From the NCBI GenBank assembly GCA_018302165.1, contig JAGWAA010000002.1:1-24565 (forward strand): DNA of 24,565 nt, in the 5' to 3' direction. Below are positions 12,929 to 20,487 of this stretch, piece after piece. Within the stretch, counting starts at the first letter, position 1, and each line of letters opens with the position of its first letter. The notes below the pieces were generated by a model. That model did no database searches. It was not told the origin of the DNA and saw only the letters and a program-made list of their open reading frames with translations. The DNA comes from Candidatus Woesearchaeota archaeon (lineage in GTDB: Archaea > Nanobdellota > Nanobdellia > SCGC-AAA011-G17 > GW2011-AR17). The position numbers were made by a program, and so were the translations under genes.

Positions 12929-13066
12929 TTAAATTGCCTTGATCTCTGTACGAACTGTTCTTTGTTTGTATAGAATTTTACTGCCACAATATGGACATCT
13001 TACTTTTTTCTTTATGTAATCACTTTTTACTGTTTTATCACAAGTGAAACATTTGTAGTCAACCAT
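12929..13066 (-). CDS. rpoP: RNA polymerase subunit P (Rpb12 homologue)
   Basis: This 45-residue zinc-ribbon subunit has two Cys pairs: Cys6-x2-Cys9 and Cys24-x2-Cys27 (CPYCGSK), followed by the conserved ILYKQR and a basic end. It matches archaeal RpoP / eukaryotic Rpb12, a small structural part of RNA polymerase. It is easily missed by length filters. It lies between eL43 (stop 4 nt before its ATG) and prefoldin beta (ATG 1 nt after its stop), a gene order seen in other archaea, which supports the call. Confidence 0.93.
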   Translation of the reverse strand: MVDYKCFTCDKTVKSDYIKKKVRCPYCGSKILYKQRTVRTEIKAI

Positions 13067-13070
13067 TTTT

Positions 13071-13283
13071 TTATTCTCCTATAACATAAGCTTTTCCAGT
13101 GAATTTTGCATCGCATTTATTACAAAAATAAATTCCTGCTGAGATTCTTTTAACTTGATATCTTGAACAGTAAGGACATTTTTGTGGTTTCTTTTGTAGT
13201 TTTTCAACAGAAAGCAGTTTTGTTTTAGTTCTTTTTCCATATCTTGCACCAAATCTTGCAACTGAACCGATTTTCTTTGCCAT
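13071..13283 (-). CDS. rpl37ae: Ribosomal protein eL43 (L37Ae)
   Basis: The 70-residue large-subunit protein has a four-cysteine zinc ribbon: Cys36-x2-Cys39 and Cys54-x2-Cys57. The basic N-terminus begins MAKKIGSVARFGARYG, matching eL43. AAAGGAG stands a few nt before the ATG, and a TATA box (minus-strand CTTTATAAGC) about 30 nt upstream separates it from the tRNA-Pro gene. It leads the eL43-rpoP-pfdB-UPF0147 operon. Length is slightly shorter than the usual archaeal protein of about 80 residues, missing part of the tail. Confidence 0.95.
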   Translation of the reverse strand: MAKKIGSVARFGARYGKRTKTKLLSVEKLQKKPQKCPYCSRYQVKRISAGIYFCNKCDAKFTGKAYVIGE

Positions 13284-13324
13284 TTTTCTCCTTTAAGTTT
13301 ATCTTTTCTTTATAAGCTTTTTGA

Positions 13325-13398
13325 TGAGGCTGCCCGGATTTGAACCGGGATCGTCGGGTCCCAAACCCGAAAGTCTAACCAAGTTAACCCACAACCCC
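13325..13398 (-). tRNA. tRNA-Pro(UGG)
   Basis: The sequence folds as a normal cloverleaf of 74 nt: acceptor GGGGUUG/CAGCCUC with two G-U pairs, D-stem GGUU/GACU, anticodon stem UCGGG/CCCGA with loop UUUGGGA (anticodon UGG), a 4-nt variable loop and T-arm CCCGG-UUCAAAU-CCGGG, then A73. No intron is present and CCA is not encoded. A TATA box lies 26 nt upstream. Confidence 0.95.
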
Positions 13399-13418
13399 AT
13401 GATTGAAAGTTTGGAGCT

Positions 13419-13428
13419 ATTTAAATAA
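13419..13428 (-). promoter_or_regulatory. TATA box of tRNA-Pro
   Basis: The palindromic TATTTAAATA is centred about 26 nt upstream of the first tRNA base (13398). Confidence 0.6.
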
Positions 13429-13466
13429 CTATCGTTGATTTAAAATTTAATCTGTGGTTAGTAAAT

Positions 13467-13500
13467 TCTTTTTTTAAAAAAATATTTATTGAAAAAAAAT
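13467..13500 (-). terminator. Poly-T terminator after uL11
   Basis: Right after the uL11 stop the minus-strand transcript runs into an eight-T tract and then a seven-T tract, with almost no G or C. U-rich tracts of this kind end transcription in archaea. They lie between uL11 and the tRNA-Pro promoter. Confidence 0.5.
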
Positions 13501-13508
13501 TAAAATAT

Positions 13509-14189
13509 TTATTTTTTCCCTGCTGCTTTTGCTACAGGTTTAGCTGCAACTTTTGCATCTGCTACTGGAACTGCTTTTTTATCTTTAGCTGCTTCTTTTT
13601 CTTTTTTAGTTGCTTCCATTTTTGCAACTTCACCTGCAAATTTCTTTTGGAATGCAGATAATTGTTCAGCTAATTCTGATCTTTTTTGAGATGAAACATC
13701 AGTTTTTTCTGCTTGGATAATTTTATCATAAACACCTTTATTAATTTCTGGACTTATTTCTAAAGCTGTTTTTCCTTCGATAAGAACACCCATTGAATTA
13801 CAAGTACCAATAATAGTTTTAACAGCTGATTTTAAATTTTTAGCTGAAAGATTTGTTTCTTTCATTTTTGCAATTTTTATAACATCTTCAATTGCAGCGT
13901 TAGCAATTTTACTTTTATTTGGAATCCCAGAACCAAGCTTTAGATTAAATTCTTTTTTTACTAAACCTGATGCTGGTGGTGTTCCAATTAAAATTTCAAA
14001 TTCTTTTGTTTCTGTATCGACGATTATTTTGATAGGAACTTTCATACCTGCAAATGCGGCAGTTTTTTTGTTAATCTCAGCAACCACTTGACCTATATTT
14101 ATTTTCAAAGGGCCTAAAGCTGGACCTAATGGTGGAGCAGCGGATGCTTTTCCTCCTTCTACTAATGATTCAACTGTTTCTTTAGCCAT
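13509..14189 (-). CDS. rpl11: Ribosomal protein uL11 with Ala/Lys-rich C-terminal extension
   Basis: uL11 binds 23S rRNA at the GTPase-associated centre. The N-domain (GGKASAAPPLGPALGPL, then INIGQVVAEINKKT) and the rRNA-binding C-domain (ETNLSAKNLKSAVKTIIGTCNSMGV) are intact up to about residue 160. The protein then continues for about 65 residues rich in Ala, Lys and Glu, ending in AKAAGKK. Archaeal uL11 is usually close to 160 residues, so this tail is extra. The ATG is 26 nt from a TATA box (14211-14219), implying a leaderless mRNA separate from spt5. Confidence 0.95.
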   Translation of the reverse strand: MAKETVESLVEGGKASAAPPLGPALGPLKINIGQVVAEINKKTAAFAGMKVPIKIIVDTETKEFEILIGTPPASGLVKKEFNLKLGSGIPNKSKIANAAIEDVIKIAKMKETNLSAKNLKSAVKTIIGTCNSMGVLIEGKTALEISPEINKGVYDKIIQAEKTDVSSQKRSELAEQLSAFQKKFAGEVAKMEATKKEKEAAKDKKAVPVADAKVAAKPVAKAAGKK

Positions 14190-14300
14190 GTCAGTCTGAG
14201 AAAAATTAAGTATTTATAAGTCTTTGCTAGATTTATTAATCTTTTGAGTTATTCTTTTTTAGGAGTAAATAACAAAAACTATTTAAATTAAAATGTTTTT

Positions 14301-14729
14301 ATGAAAAATATGAATAAACTATTTAGTATTACGGATTGGTTTTTACCAAGGGATTTAATTGTTGATGGTCGACTTGATCTTGAAAGATTATTTTGTCAAC
14401 CCCCAGAAAATGGAAAACCAGCTGTAGTTGTGTCACAATTATTTTTTCCGGATAATGATTCTTTTTTTAGGATGCAAATCCCAAATCAAGGGGATGTACG
14501 TTTTTTTAGTTTTGGGAAGGGTTATGGTTCTCAATCCGAGAGGGATTTAAGGAGTTTTTTCAATTTTAAAGGTGATTTAAATGATCTTTCAGGAATGTAT
14601 CAAGTAGTTCTTGTGCAAAGAGGAATGTTTTGTTCAGGAATAGAAACTGATCCTAGAAGTAGTAGTAGTTATATTGATGAAATTGATGCTTATTGGCGTC
14701 CAATTTCAAAAAAATCTCCAATTTATTAA
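14301..14729 (+). CDS. Orphan 142-aa protein between rpl11 and spt5
   Basis: I do not recognise a family. The protein is soluble, aromatic-rich, and appears compact and mixed alpha/beta (LFFPDNDSFFRMQI, FFSFGKGYGS, MYQVVLVQRGMF suggest strands), with two Cys (about 32 and 111) but no metal motif. A TATA-like ATTTAAATT at 14281-14289 is about 16 nt from the first ATG and 25 nt from the ATG at 14310, so the true start may be 14310 (MNKLFSI). It is encoded opposite to its neighbours and splits the conserved spt5-rpl11 pair, which suggests a later insertion. Confidence 0.6.
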   Translation: MKNMNKLFSITDWFLPRDLIVDGRLDLERLFCQPPENGKPAVVVSQLFFPDNDSFFRMQIPNQGDVRFFSFGKGYGSQSERDLRSFFNFKGDLNDLSGMYQVVLVQRGMFCSGIETDPRSSSSYIDEIDAYWRPISKKSPIY

Positions 14730-14763
14730 TTATTTTTTTGTTAAAATTATATTAATCAAAATA

Positions 14764-15234
14764 TTAAAGAGATTCTTCTTCAGTTGGATTTTCTCTTCTG
14801 ATAACTTTAACAGAGTCCAATTTTAATGTCAAAGGAATTGGTACAGCAGTTTCAAGAATTTCAAGAACGACTTCTTCTTTTTGTAAATCTATTCTGATTA
14901 CTTTAGCTTTTTCATGTTTGAATGGGCCAGTAATAATTTCAACTATATCGTTCTTTTGAATATTAACTTTGATTGCTACTTGTTCTAGCATAGGTTCTAT
15001 TTCTTTCATTTCAACAGGTTTTGGTAATAATCCTTTTGCATAAGGAATTCCAATAAATGATTCTTCTGCTGCTTGACGATCTTTAGCTTCTAAAAAAACG
15101 TAACCTCTCATTCCATGAGGATGAATGATACTATAAACTTCTAATTTTTTCTTTTGTGCATTTGAAGATACAAAGTCAATTACTTGTTCTTCTCTATTCG
15201 CTGTTGTCCTTAATACGAATATTTGTGATTCCAT
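14764..15234 (-). CDS. spt5: Transcription elongation factor Spt5 (archaeal NusG)
   Basis: The 156-residue protein has an NGN domain (residues 1-85, with HPHGMRGYVFLEA and GIPYAKGLLPKPV) and one KOW domain (about 95-145, with KNDIVEIITGPFKHEKAKVIRID). Spt5 binds RNA polymerase with Spt4 and increases processivity. Order on the minus strand is secE, spt5, then rpl11, the classic archaeal arrangement, with spt5 beginning 3 nt after the secE stop. The acidic tail NPTEEESL is slightly longer than usual. Confidence 0.95.
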   Translation of the reverse strand: MESQIFVLRTTANREEQVIDFVSSNAQKKKLEVYSIIHPHGMRGYVFLEAKDRQAAEESFIGIPYAKGLLPKPVEMKEIEPMLEQVAIKVNIQKNDIVEIITGPFKHEKAKVIRIDLQKEEVVLEILETAVPIPLTLKLDSVKVIRRENPTEEESL

Positions 15235-15237
15235 TTT

Positions 15238-15435
15238 TTAAAATCCTAGAGTTAATGCTCCTGTTATTGAAATTATGAAGCCTATTGCCCCGATAATTAA
15301 CATACCTAAGCCAGTTACTTTAACAATTGCTTTATATTCCTCTTTTGAAGGTTTTTTTGTTATTTGAAAAACTCTAATGCATTCTTTGATGAAGCTTTTG
15401 GTTTTTGTCCAATGTTCTTGTAACTTGACGTTCAT
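15238..15435 (-). CDS. secE: Protein translocase subunit SecE (Sec61-gamma)
   Basis: The 65-residue protein has an N-terminal amphipathic helix (FIKECIRVFQITKKPSKEEYKAIVKVT) and one C-terminal membrane helix (GMLIIGAIGFIISITGAL). This is the single-TM archaeal/eukaryotic Sec61-gamma layout, with the conserved KPSKEEY element. It clamps SecY in the translocon. It lies 3 nt upstream of spt5, a conserved pairing. Confidence 0.93.
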   Translation of the reverse strand: MNVKLQEHWTKTKSFIKECIRVFQITKKPSKEEYKAIVKVTGLGMLIIGAIGFIISITGALTLGF

Positions 15436-15475
15436 GTCTTAAAAAGGATTTTAAGTGATATTTAAATGTTTGGGT

Positions 15476-16252
15476 TTATGGTCCTTCTCCCATTGCTCTG
15501 AATCCATTATAGCTTTCATGAGGGATAATTTTTGTTGTTGAAGTTGTTGGAGAATAAACTGTAATTTCGAAGGGTTTATTAGATTTTAAATCAGATTCTT
15601 TAATTAATTTTGAAAAGTTAACAGTATTTTTATATCTCTCAAACTCTTGGGAAAGTTTCTTATCTCCTTGGGAAATTTCTATTCTTGTTATTCCTGAATC
15701 GTTACTTGCTATACAATTTCTACAGAAAGTACTCCCTGAACCTTTTACTAATTCTGTTTCTATTTCTGGAGGATTATTATTATTAATAACTAAATGGCCT
15801 GGTTTTATATCTAGACCATATGAAAAAACAGGCATTGTTCTTGAAGCACAATAATCTGAAGCATTACATGCAATTACTTCTAAAGTATGAAAGCCTGGAT
15901 CTAATTTTAATGGAAGATTTGTTATAATTGTATAATTATCTGGATATTCATTTTGAATATAACTTGAATCGTCTAATTTTATTTCTATGCTTTCTATTTT
16001 GTCTTTTGAAGGTTTATGTTCATATTCGAGAGTTGTGATATCAAAAGTTCCTTGGTTGTTTCTTTCGAAAGTTGTTTCTGTGCAAGTAGTATCGCTATTT
16101 GATGCAATTATACCTAAGTGATTTTGGGATAATTTTAATTCTAAACAAGGTGGGTCCATTGAACCTAAATGAGAATTATAATCCTTGTGGGCACAGGTAG
16201 TAAGTAGTAAGCCCGCTACTACTGGTAGCACGGTGTAACCGCAGAATCCCAT
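15476..16252 (-). CDS. Orphan secreted or lipid-anchored protein (258 aa)
   Basis: The protein starts with an apparent signal peptide (MGFCGYTVLPVVAGLLLTTCAHKD). The Cys after LLTT could be lipidated, but LTTC is not a textbook lipobox. Nine further Cys, among them CRNC, suggest disulfides outside the cell. Two parts look like beta-sandwich (Ig-like) domains: ITNLPLKLDPGFHTLEVIACN (about 105-125) is typical of such folds. I chose ATG 16252 because the TATA box (minus-strand TTTAAATAG, about 16305-16313) would place the transcript start downstream of the alternative ATG at 16300. It sits between ftsZ and secE, breaking that conserved pair. Function unknown. Confidence 0.6.
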   Translation of the reverse strand: MGFCGYTVLPVVAGLLLTTCAHKDYNSHLGSMDPPCLELKLSQNHLGIIASNSDTTCTETTFERNNQGTFDITTLEYEHKPSKDKIESIEIKLDDSSYIQNEYPDNYTIITNLPLKLDPGFHTLEVIACNASDYCASRTMPVFSYGLDIKPGHLVINNNNPPEIETELVKGSGSTFCRNCIASNDSGITRIEISQGDKKLSQEFERYKNTVNFSKLIKESDLKSNKPFEITVYSPTTSTTKIIPHESYNGFRAMGEGP

Positions 16253-16322
16253 TTTAAAATACAATATCAGTGATAAACTGAAGTTTAATGTGAAAAACAA
16301 AATCCTATTTAAAGTTTATGGT

Positions 16323-17423
16323 TTAGAAAAACTCTATTCCAAGTTCTTGTTCCATTTTCGGTTTGTCTAGTTTTAGTTTCTTAGTCCCAAAAATTTGTGA
16401 GCTTTTTACTCCTGTAACTATTAGTAAAACTTTCATTGCAGTTCCAAGATCTTCAGAAATTTGTGCACCCCAAATAACACGTGCATCTCCATCTAATTTT
16501 TCTGTTACAGTTTCGACAACTTTACGAGCTTCTTCAAGAGTCATATCAGAGCCACCACAAACATTAATTAAAGCACCTGTTGCTCCGGAAATGTCTACAT
16601 CTAATAATGGGTTATTGATTGCTTTTTCGACTGCTTCAAGGGCTCTATTTTCAGAATCTGATTCGCCGATGCCAATCATAGAAACTCCACCTTTGCCCAT
16701 AACAGCCCTAATATCTGCAAAATCTAAATTGACTAAGCCTGCTTTTGTAACTAATTCTGCAATGCCTTTTACTGCGTTTGTTAAAATTTCATCAGCAACC
16801 TTGAAGGCTGTATGTAATGGTAAGTCTGGAGCAAGTTCTAATAATTTATCATTAGGAATTACAATTAGTGTGTCAGCATATTTTTCAAGTTTTTCAAGCC
16901 CATACATTGCATTATCATATCTTCTTGAGCCTTCCATTGCGAAAGGGATTGTTACAATTGCGACTGTAAGTGCGCCTATTTTTTTTCCTATTTCTGCGAC
17001 GACAGGAGCAGAACCAGTACCAGTACCACCACCAAGACCTGCAGTTATGAAAATCATATCAGCTCCAGAAATTTTTTGTTTAATTTCTGTTTCGGATTCT
17101 TTTGCAGCTTCTTCACCAACTTGAGGAATACTACCAGCACCAAGGCCTTGAGTTAATTCTCTTCCAATTAAAATTTTGATATCTGCATTAGTATATAATA
17201 AATCTTGAGCGTCTGTGTTGATAGCGATTGTTTCTGTGCCTACAATGCCAATTTCATACATTCTGTTAATAGAATTATTCCCACCACCACCACAACCTAT
17301 AACTTTTAATTTTGATTTTTGGCGTGTTAAAATTGCTTCTAGTTCTTCATCAATAGCATGGACTTTTTTGAATTTATTTGGATCTAATCCAAAATTTGAT
17401 GATTCTTTGAAGATACTATCCAT
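16323..17423 (-). CDS. ftsZ: Cell-division GTPase FtsZ
   Basis: The 366-residue tubulin-like GTPase forms the division ring. The P-loop-like GCGGGGNNSI is at about 43-52, the tubulin signature GGGTGTG at 131-137, and the T7 synergy loop NLDFAD at 232-237 with both Asp residues needed for GTP hydrolysis. A 35-residue N-terminal extension precedes the core. The short tail ending ELGIEFF is a probable binding peptide for SepF, also encoded in the window. A TATA box at 17446-17455 lies 27 nt upstream. Conserved neighbours on the minus strand are secE, spt5 and rpl11. Confidence 0.97.
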   Translation of the reverse strand: MDSIFKESSNFGLDPNKFKKVHAIDEELEAILTRQKSKLKVIGCGGGGNNSINRMYEIGIVGTETIAINTDAQDLLYTNADIKILIGRELTQGLGAGSIPQVGEEAAKESETEIKQKISGADMIFITAGLGGGTGTGSAPVVAEIGKKIGALTVAIVTIPFAMEGSRRYDNAMYGLEKLEKYADTLIVIPNDKLLELAPDLPLHTAFKVADEILTNAVKGIAELVTKAGLVNLDFADIRAVMGKGGVSMIGIGESDSENRALEAVEKAINNPLLDVDISGATGALINVCGGSDMTLEEARKVVETVTEKLDGDARVIWGAQISEDLGTAMKVLLIVTGVKSSQIFGTKKLKLDKPKMEQELGIEFF

Positions 17424-17445
17424 AGACTGATTTTTAGAATGTGAA

Positions 17446-17455
17446 TTTATAAAAA
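17446..17455 (-). promoter_or_regulatory. TATA box of ftsZ
   Basis: The minus strand reads TTTTTATAAA, centred about 27 nt from the FtsZ ATG, so ftsZ is probably transcribed leaderless and not only from the FKBP promoter. Confidence 0.55.
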
Positions 17456-17472
17456 TGCTTGTGATTTAGTTA

Positions 17473-17676
17473 CTATTTTAGGTATAAATAATGAAGAATT
17501 TTATCCATTGGTTCTGGGTTCGGAAGTTCTAAAGCCATATAAATTGGGATTATTCTGAATTCAGAGTCTGCTAAATAATTTCTAAAATCATCCAAAATAA
17601 CTTTTGCTAATTCTTGAACTGTGTTTGTTGCAACTTGGTTAAATCCTTCTTTTTTTAAGTCTTCATCTAATGTCAT
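17473..17676 (-). CDS. 67-aa protein coupled to the FKBP-type isomerase
   Basis: A small, mostly helical, acidic protein (MTLDEDLKKEGFNQVATN...) with no recognised motif. Its ATG overlaps the stop of the FKBP gene by 4 bp (ATGA), so the two are co-translated. The second half (FRIIPIYMALELPNPEPMDKILHYLYLK) is more hydrophobic and may form a small hydrophobic core. I know no family for it. The coupling suggests it works with, or is a client or partner of, the upstream isomerase, but that is inference. Confidence 0.7.
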   Translation of the reverse strand: MTLDEDLKKEGFNQVATNTVQELAKVILDDFRNYLADSEFRIIPIYMALELPNPEPMDKILHYLYLK

Positions 17677-18317
17677 TTTGTTCTCTTTTCTAGTTTTAGA
17701 TTTTTTAATTCTGGAATCCTTTTTTTAAGTTCCATCTCAAGCATTTCTTTTAATTCTATAGGTAATTCACTTTTAATGGTTATTTCACCATTATTTTCTT
17801 CAATAGTATAATTTTTATGCATATGAAGATTCATTTCTAATAATGAACTTACCTTTTCTTTTAAATCTGTAATCAAATTTATTATTGTTACTTCATATTT
17901 TAAAACTTTGCCAGCGAGAGGATGATTGAAATCTATTAAAACTCTACCACCAGAAATAGATTTTATTGTTCCTGGAACACCATCAATTTCTATTCTTAAA
18001 CCTGGCATTGGAGCAAATTTTTGGTCTTTGAATTTGTTTAATGGAACTAATGAGAAAGATTTTGCATTTCTTTTACCAAAACCTTGTTCAGGTTGAACGG
18101 TTACTTCTAGTTTGTGATTAGGTTCTTTATCTATTAGAAATTCGTCTAATCCTTCAACTACATCCTTGAATCCTAGACAAATAATTGTTTTATCATGAAT
18201 ATGAGCATCAATACTTTCTTTCTTTGCAAGTTCTTTATCATTTAAATCGAATATTTTTCCGTCGTCAAGTCTTCCAACAAATTTGATTTCAACAAAATCG
18301 CCTTTTTTTGTTTTCAT
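17673..18317 (-). CDS. FKBP-type peptidyl-prolyl isomerase, SlyD-like
   Basis: The 214-residue protein catalyses cis-trans change of X-Pro bonds during folding. It has an FKBP core (GDFVEIKFVGRLDDGKIFD, about 6-24) with an inserted flap (IF) domain (VTVQPEQGFGKRN to GVPGTIKSISGGRVLIDFNHPLAGK, about 92-137), as in SlyD and archaeal long-type FKBPs. The tail of about 65 residues (after LITDLKEKV) is a further archaeal-type domain. There is no signal peptide. The minus-strand TATA box TTTTAAATAC lies about 26 nt upstream, so the mRNA is probably leaderless. Confidence 0.93.
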   Translation of the reverse strand: MKTKKGDFVEIKFVGRLDDGKIFDLNDKELAKKESIDAHIHDKTIICLGFKDVVEGLDEFLIDKEPNHKLEVTVQPEQGFGKRNAKSFSLVPLNKFKDQKFAPMPGLRIEIDGVPGTIKSISGGRVLIDFNHPLAGKVLKYEVTIINLITDLKEKVSSLLEMNLHMHKNYTIEENNGEITIKSELPIELKEMLEMELKKRIPELKNLKLEKRTK

Positions 18318-18400
18318 GTTTTTGAGGAATAATTATTAGTATTTAAAATTATTGTTAGAGTTCATGAATCTTTTTTAAGTTAGGTTGTATTGTTTTTTGG

Positions 18401-18622
18401 ATGTGGATGGATGATTTGGATCCAAAAGTGAAAAGTTCTTTGAATAAATTGTTGATAGAGGTATCTAAAGAAAAAAATTCTTATGTTTCTCAAAAGAATT
18501 CTTCTAAAATTCAAATGTGGGTTGCTTTAGCTATGATAAATTCTAAAATTGATGCTCTGAATGAAAGGATTTCCAAGTCTATTAATGTCAAAAATCTAAA
18601 GAAAAGTTTAAAGAAATTATGA
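18401..18622 (+). CDS. Small helical protein (73 aa) upstream of aIF5A
   Basis: Unknown family. It is basic at the end (INVKNLKKSLKKL) and likely all helix; the segment MINSKIDALNERISKSIN could be a short coiled coil. ATG 18401 (MWM...) or the second ATG at 18407 could be the start. TTTTTTAAGTT at about 18371 is a plausible TATA box. The gene ends 36 nt before aIF5A, which has its own TATA box overlapping the gap, so co-transcription is not required. Real-gene evidence is position and codon pattern only. Confidence 0.55.
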   Translation: MWMDDLDPKVKSSLNKLLIEVSKEKNSYVSQKNSSKIQMWVALAMINSKIDALNERISKSINVKNLKKSLKKL

Positions 18623-18627
18623 AAAGA

Positions 18628-18637
18628 TTTATATATA
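18628..18637 (+). promoter_or_regulatory. TATA box of aIF5A
   Basis: TTTATATATA is centred about 27 nt upstream of the ATG at 18659, a clear leaderless arrangement for a highly expressed gene. Confidence 0.65.
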
Positions 18638-18658
18638 CTTAATTTTTCCTTATCGGTT

Positions 18659-19057
18659 ATGGGAGAAATAAAACCAATTGATGGTACTGAAGCAAAACCA
18701 GGAAGATATGTTATCTTTGATGGGGTAGCTTGTGTTGTAAAAAGTTTAGAAATTTCAAGACCTGGGAAACATGGTCATGCAAAGTGTAGAATAGAAGCTG
18801 TTGCTATTAGAGATGGTAAAAAAATTATTAAAATTATGCCTGGTCATGATAGGATTGATTCACCAGTTATCGAAAAGAAAAGTGCGCAAGTCTTATCAGT
18901 TATGGGAGATCATGCAAATGTAATGGATAATGATTCATTTGAAACATTTGATATTATAATTCCAGAAGAATTAAAAGAAAAAGTTAAAGAAGGAGTTCAA
19001 GTTGTATACTGGGTTGTACTAGATGAAAAAATAGTACAGTCTGTTATGAATAGTTGA
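18659..19057 (+). CDS. eif5a: Translation factor aIF5A
   Basis: This 132-residue factor helps the ribosome form difficult peptide bonds. The hypusine/deoxyhypusine loop is SRPGKHGHAK with the modified Lys at position 37. The N-domain SH3-like barrel and the C-terminal OB-fold (SVMGDHANVMDNDSFETFDI...) are both present at normal archaeal length. It is transcribed leaderless and followed 5 nt later by eL40, so the two translation genes share an mRNA. No deoxyhypusine synthase gene is in the window. Confidence 0.97.
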   Translation: MGEIKPIDGTEAKPGRYVIFDGVACVVKSLEISRPGKHGHAKCRIEAVAIRDGKKIIKIMPGHDRIDSPVIEKKSAQVLSVMGDHANVMDNDSFETFDIIIPEELKEKVKEGVQVVYWVVLDEKIVQSVMNS

Positions 19058-19062
19058 TAAAA

Positions 19063-19239
19063 ATGGCAAAATTTGATGCAGTTGTTGGAAGATTGTTTAA
19101 GAGAGTATTTGTTTGTAGAAAATGTAAAACAAAAATTAGAACAGATTCAATAAGAGTTATTTCTAAGACTGTTAAATGTAGAAATTGTGGTGGCAAAGCT
19201 TTTAGAGTAATAAAAAGTAAGGCTAAAGCTGGTGCTTAA
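19063..19239 (+). CDS. rpl40e: Ribosomal protein eL40
   Basis: The 58-residue basic protein has a four-Cys zinc ribbon: Cys18-x2-Cys21 and Cys39-x2-Cys42, with the family pattern AKFDAVVGRLFKRVFVCRKC. I start at ATG 19063 (MAKFDA), the family start. An in-frame TTG at 19054 that overlaps the aIF5A stop would add three residues with no support. In eukaryotes eL40 is fused to ubiquitin; archaeal versions are free, as here. Confidence 0.94.
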   Translation: MAKFDAVVGRLFKRVFVCRKCKTKIRTDSIRVISKTVKCRNCGGKAFRVIKSKAKAGA

Positions 19240-19284
19240 ATTTTTTAAAAACTTTTATAAATTCTATTATTTGTTTATTTTAAA

Positions 19285-20478
19285 ATGAATTGGGATTTGA
19301 TTTCAGTATTGATATTTTATTTGTTATTATTAGTCGTTTATTATAAATTTAAAAATAAGTTTGAAAATCAAGGACTTTTAGTTTTGTATAAGACTAAGTT
19401 AGGATTGAATTTAATGGATAAGATTTCCAAAAAGTTTCCTCGTATTGTTACTTTTTTATCGTATACTGGTATTATTGTAGGATTTTCTGGGATGGCATTT
19501 ATTCTTTATTTTTTGATTAAAGAAACTATTAAATTAATATTGGTTCCTGGAACGCCTTCTGCTTTAGCCCCAGTATTACCAGGTATTTCTATTCCTGGAG
19601 TTCCGACGTTATCATTCTGGCATTGGATTATTACTATTTTTATTGCTGCAGGTATTCATGAATTTGCACATGGCGTTGTAGCAAGAAATATTAATGTTCC
19701 AATTAAAAGTTCAGGGTTTGCATTTTTAGGGCCATTATTAGCAGCATTTGTTGAGCCTGATGAAAAAATAATGGAAAAGAAACCGATCTTGAAACAATTA
19801 GCAGTATTTGCTGCTGGACCTTTTTCAAATATTCTTTTAGGAATTTTTGTTTTATTAGCTATGATGTTTATTTTTGCACCTTTTTTAGGAATGATTTATG
19901 ATAGTAATGGAATTAGTGTTTCGGGGTTTATTGAAGATAGTGCAATGAATCAGTCTGGAATTGAATTGCCATTTACAATTATTTCTTTGAATGATAATCA
20001 AGTCTTGACAATTAAGGATTTTGTTAATGAAACTTCTTATTTGAATCCAGGTGATGAAATTGTTGTTGGAACTGATAAGGGGGATTATAATATTGTATTA
20101 GGGAATAATCCTGAGAATGAAAGTTTGCCATATTTTGGGATTATTGGATTACAAGAAAATTTAATATTAAAAGATAATTTGAGTTTTTTAAATCCTATTG
20201 AAGGAGTTTTTGAATGGTTTCAATTGCTGTTCATGTGGTTATTTTTGATTTCAGTAGGTGTTGGGTTGTTTAATTTATTACCTTTAGGGCCTGTTGATGG
20301 TGGAAGAATGATTTATTCTTTGGGATTGGTTTTCTTTAGTGAAAAGGTTGCAAAAAGAATTTTATTATTTGCTTCTTTGGTTTGTTTAGCATTAATTATT
20401 ATTAATATGATTCCTTGGATAGAAAAATTAATTATTTTTATCTGGGGGATTTTGATTTTAGTTTTTACTTTATTGTAA
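19285..20478 (+). CDS. Site-2-protease-like intramembrane metalloprotease (M50) with PDZ-like domain
   Basis: The 397-residue polytopic membrane protein has the zinc-site motif HEFAH (residues 125-129, in IHEFAHG) and the distant Asp-containing motif NLLPLGPVDGGRM (Asp338), the two marks of S2P/RseP-type proteases that cut membrane helices. Residues about 205-290 form a soluble insert with PDZ-like features (GFIEDSAMNQSGIELPFTIISLNDNQV). About six to seven membrane segments are present. Such enzymes release membrane-bound regulators or clear signal peptides; no substrate is visible. A TATA box TTTTATAAAT (19252-19261) lies about 28 nt upstream. Confidence 0.9.
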   Translation: MNWDLISVLIFYLLLLVVYYKFKNKFENQGLLVLYKTKLGLNLMDKISKKFPRIVTFLSYTGIIVGFSGMAFILYFLIKETIKLILVPGTPSALAPVLPGISIPGVPTLSFWHWIITIFIAAGIHEFAHGVVARNINVPIKSSGFAFLGPLLAAFVEPDEKIMEKKPILKQLAVFAAGPFSNILLGIFVLLAMMFIFAPFLGMIYDSNGISVSGFIEDSAMNQSGIELPFTIISLNDNQVLTIKDFVNETSYLNPGDEIVVGTDKGDYNIVLGNNPENESLPYFGIIGLQENLILKDNLSFLNPIEGVFEWFQLLFMWLFLISVGVGLFNLLPLGPVDGGRMIYSLGLVFFSEKVAKRILLFASLVCLALIIINMIPWIEKLIIFIWGILILVFTLL

Positions 20479-20487
20479 AATTAAATA

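Noticed and set aside
12928..12987. Longer N-terminus for prefoldin beta
   Set aside because: The extra 20 residues come from rpoP read in another frame, and the family starts at the ATG at 12927.
16363..17124. Long open frame of about 250 codons on the plus strand opposite ftsZ
   Set aside because: It is the mirror of ftsZ codons; the Ser/Pro/Ala-rich translation has no domain pattern and FtsZ itself is certain.
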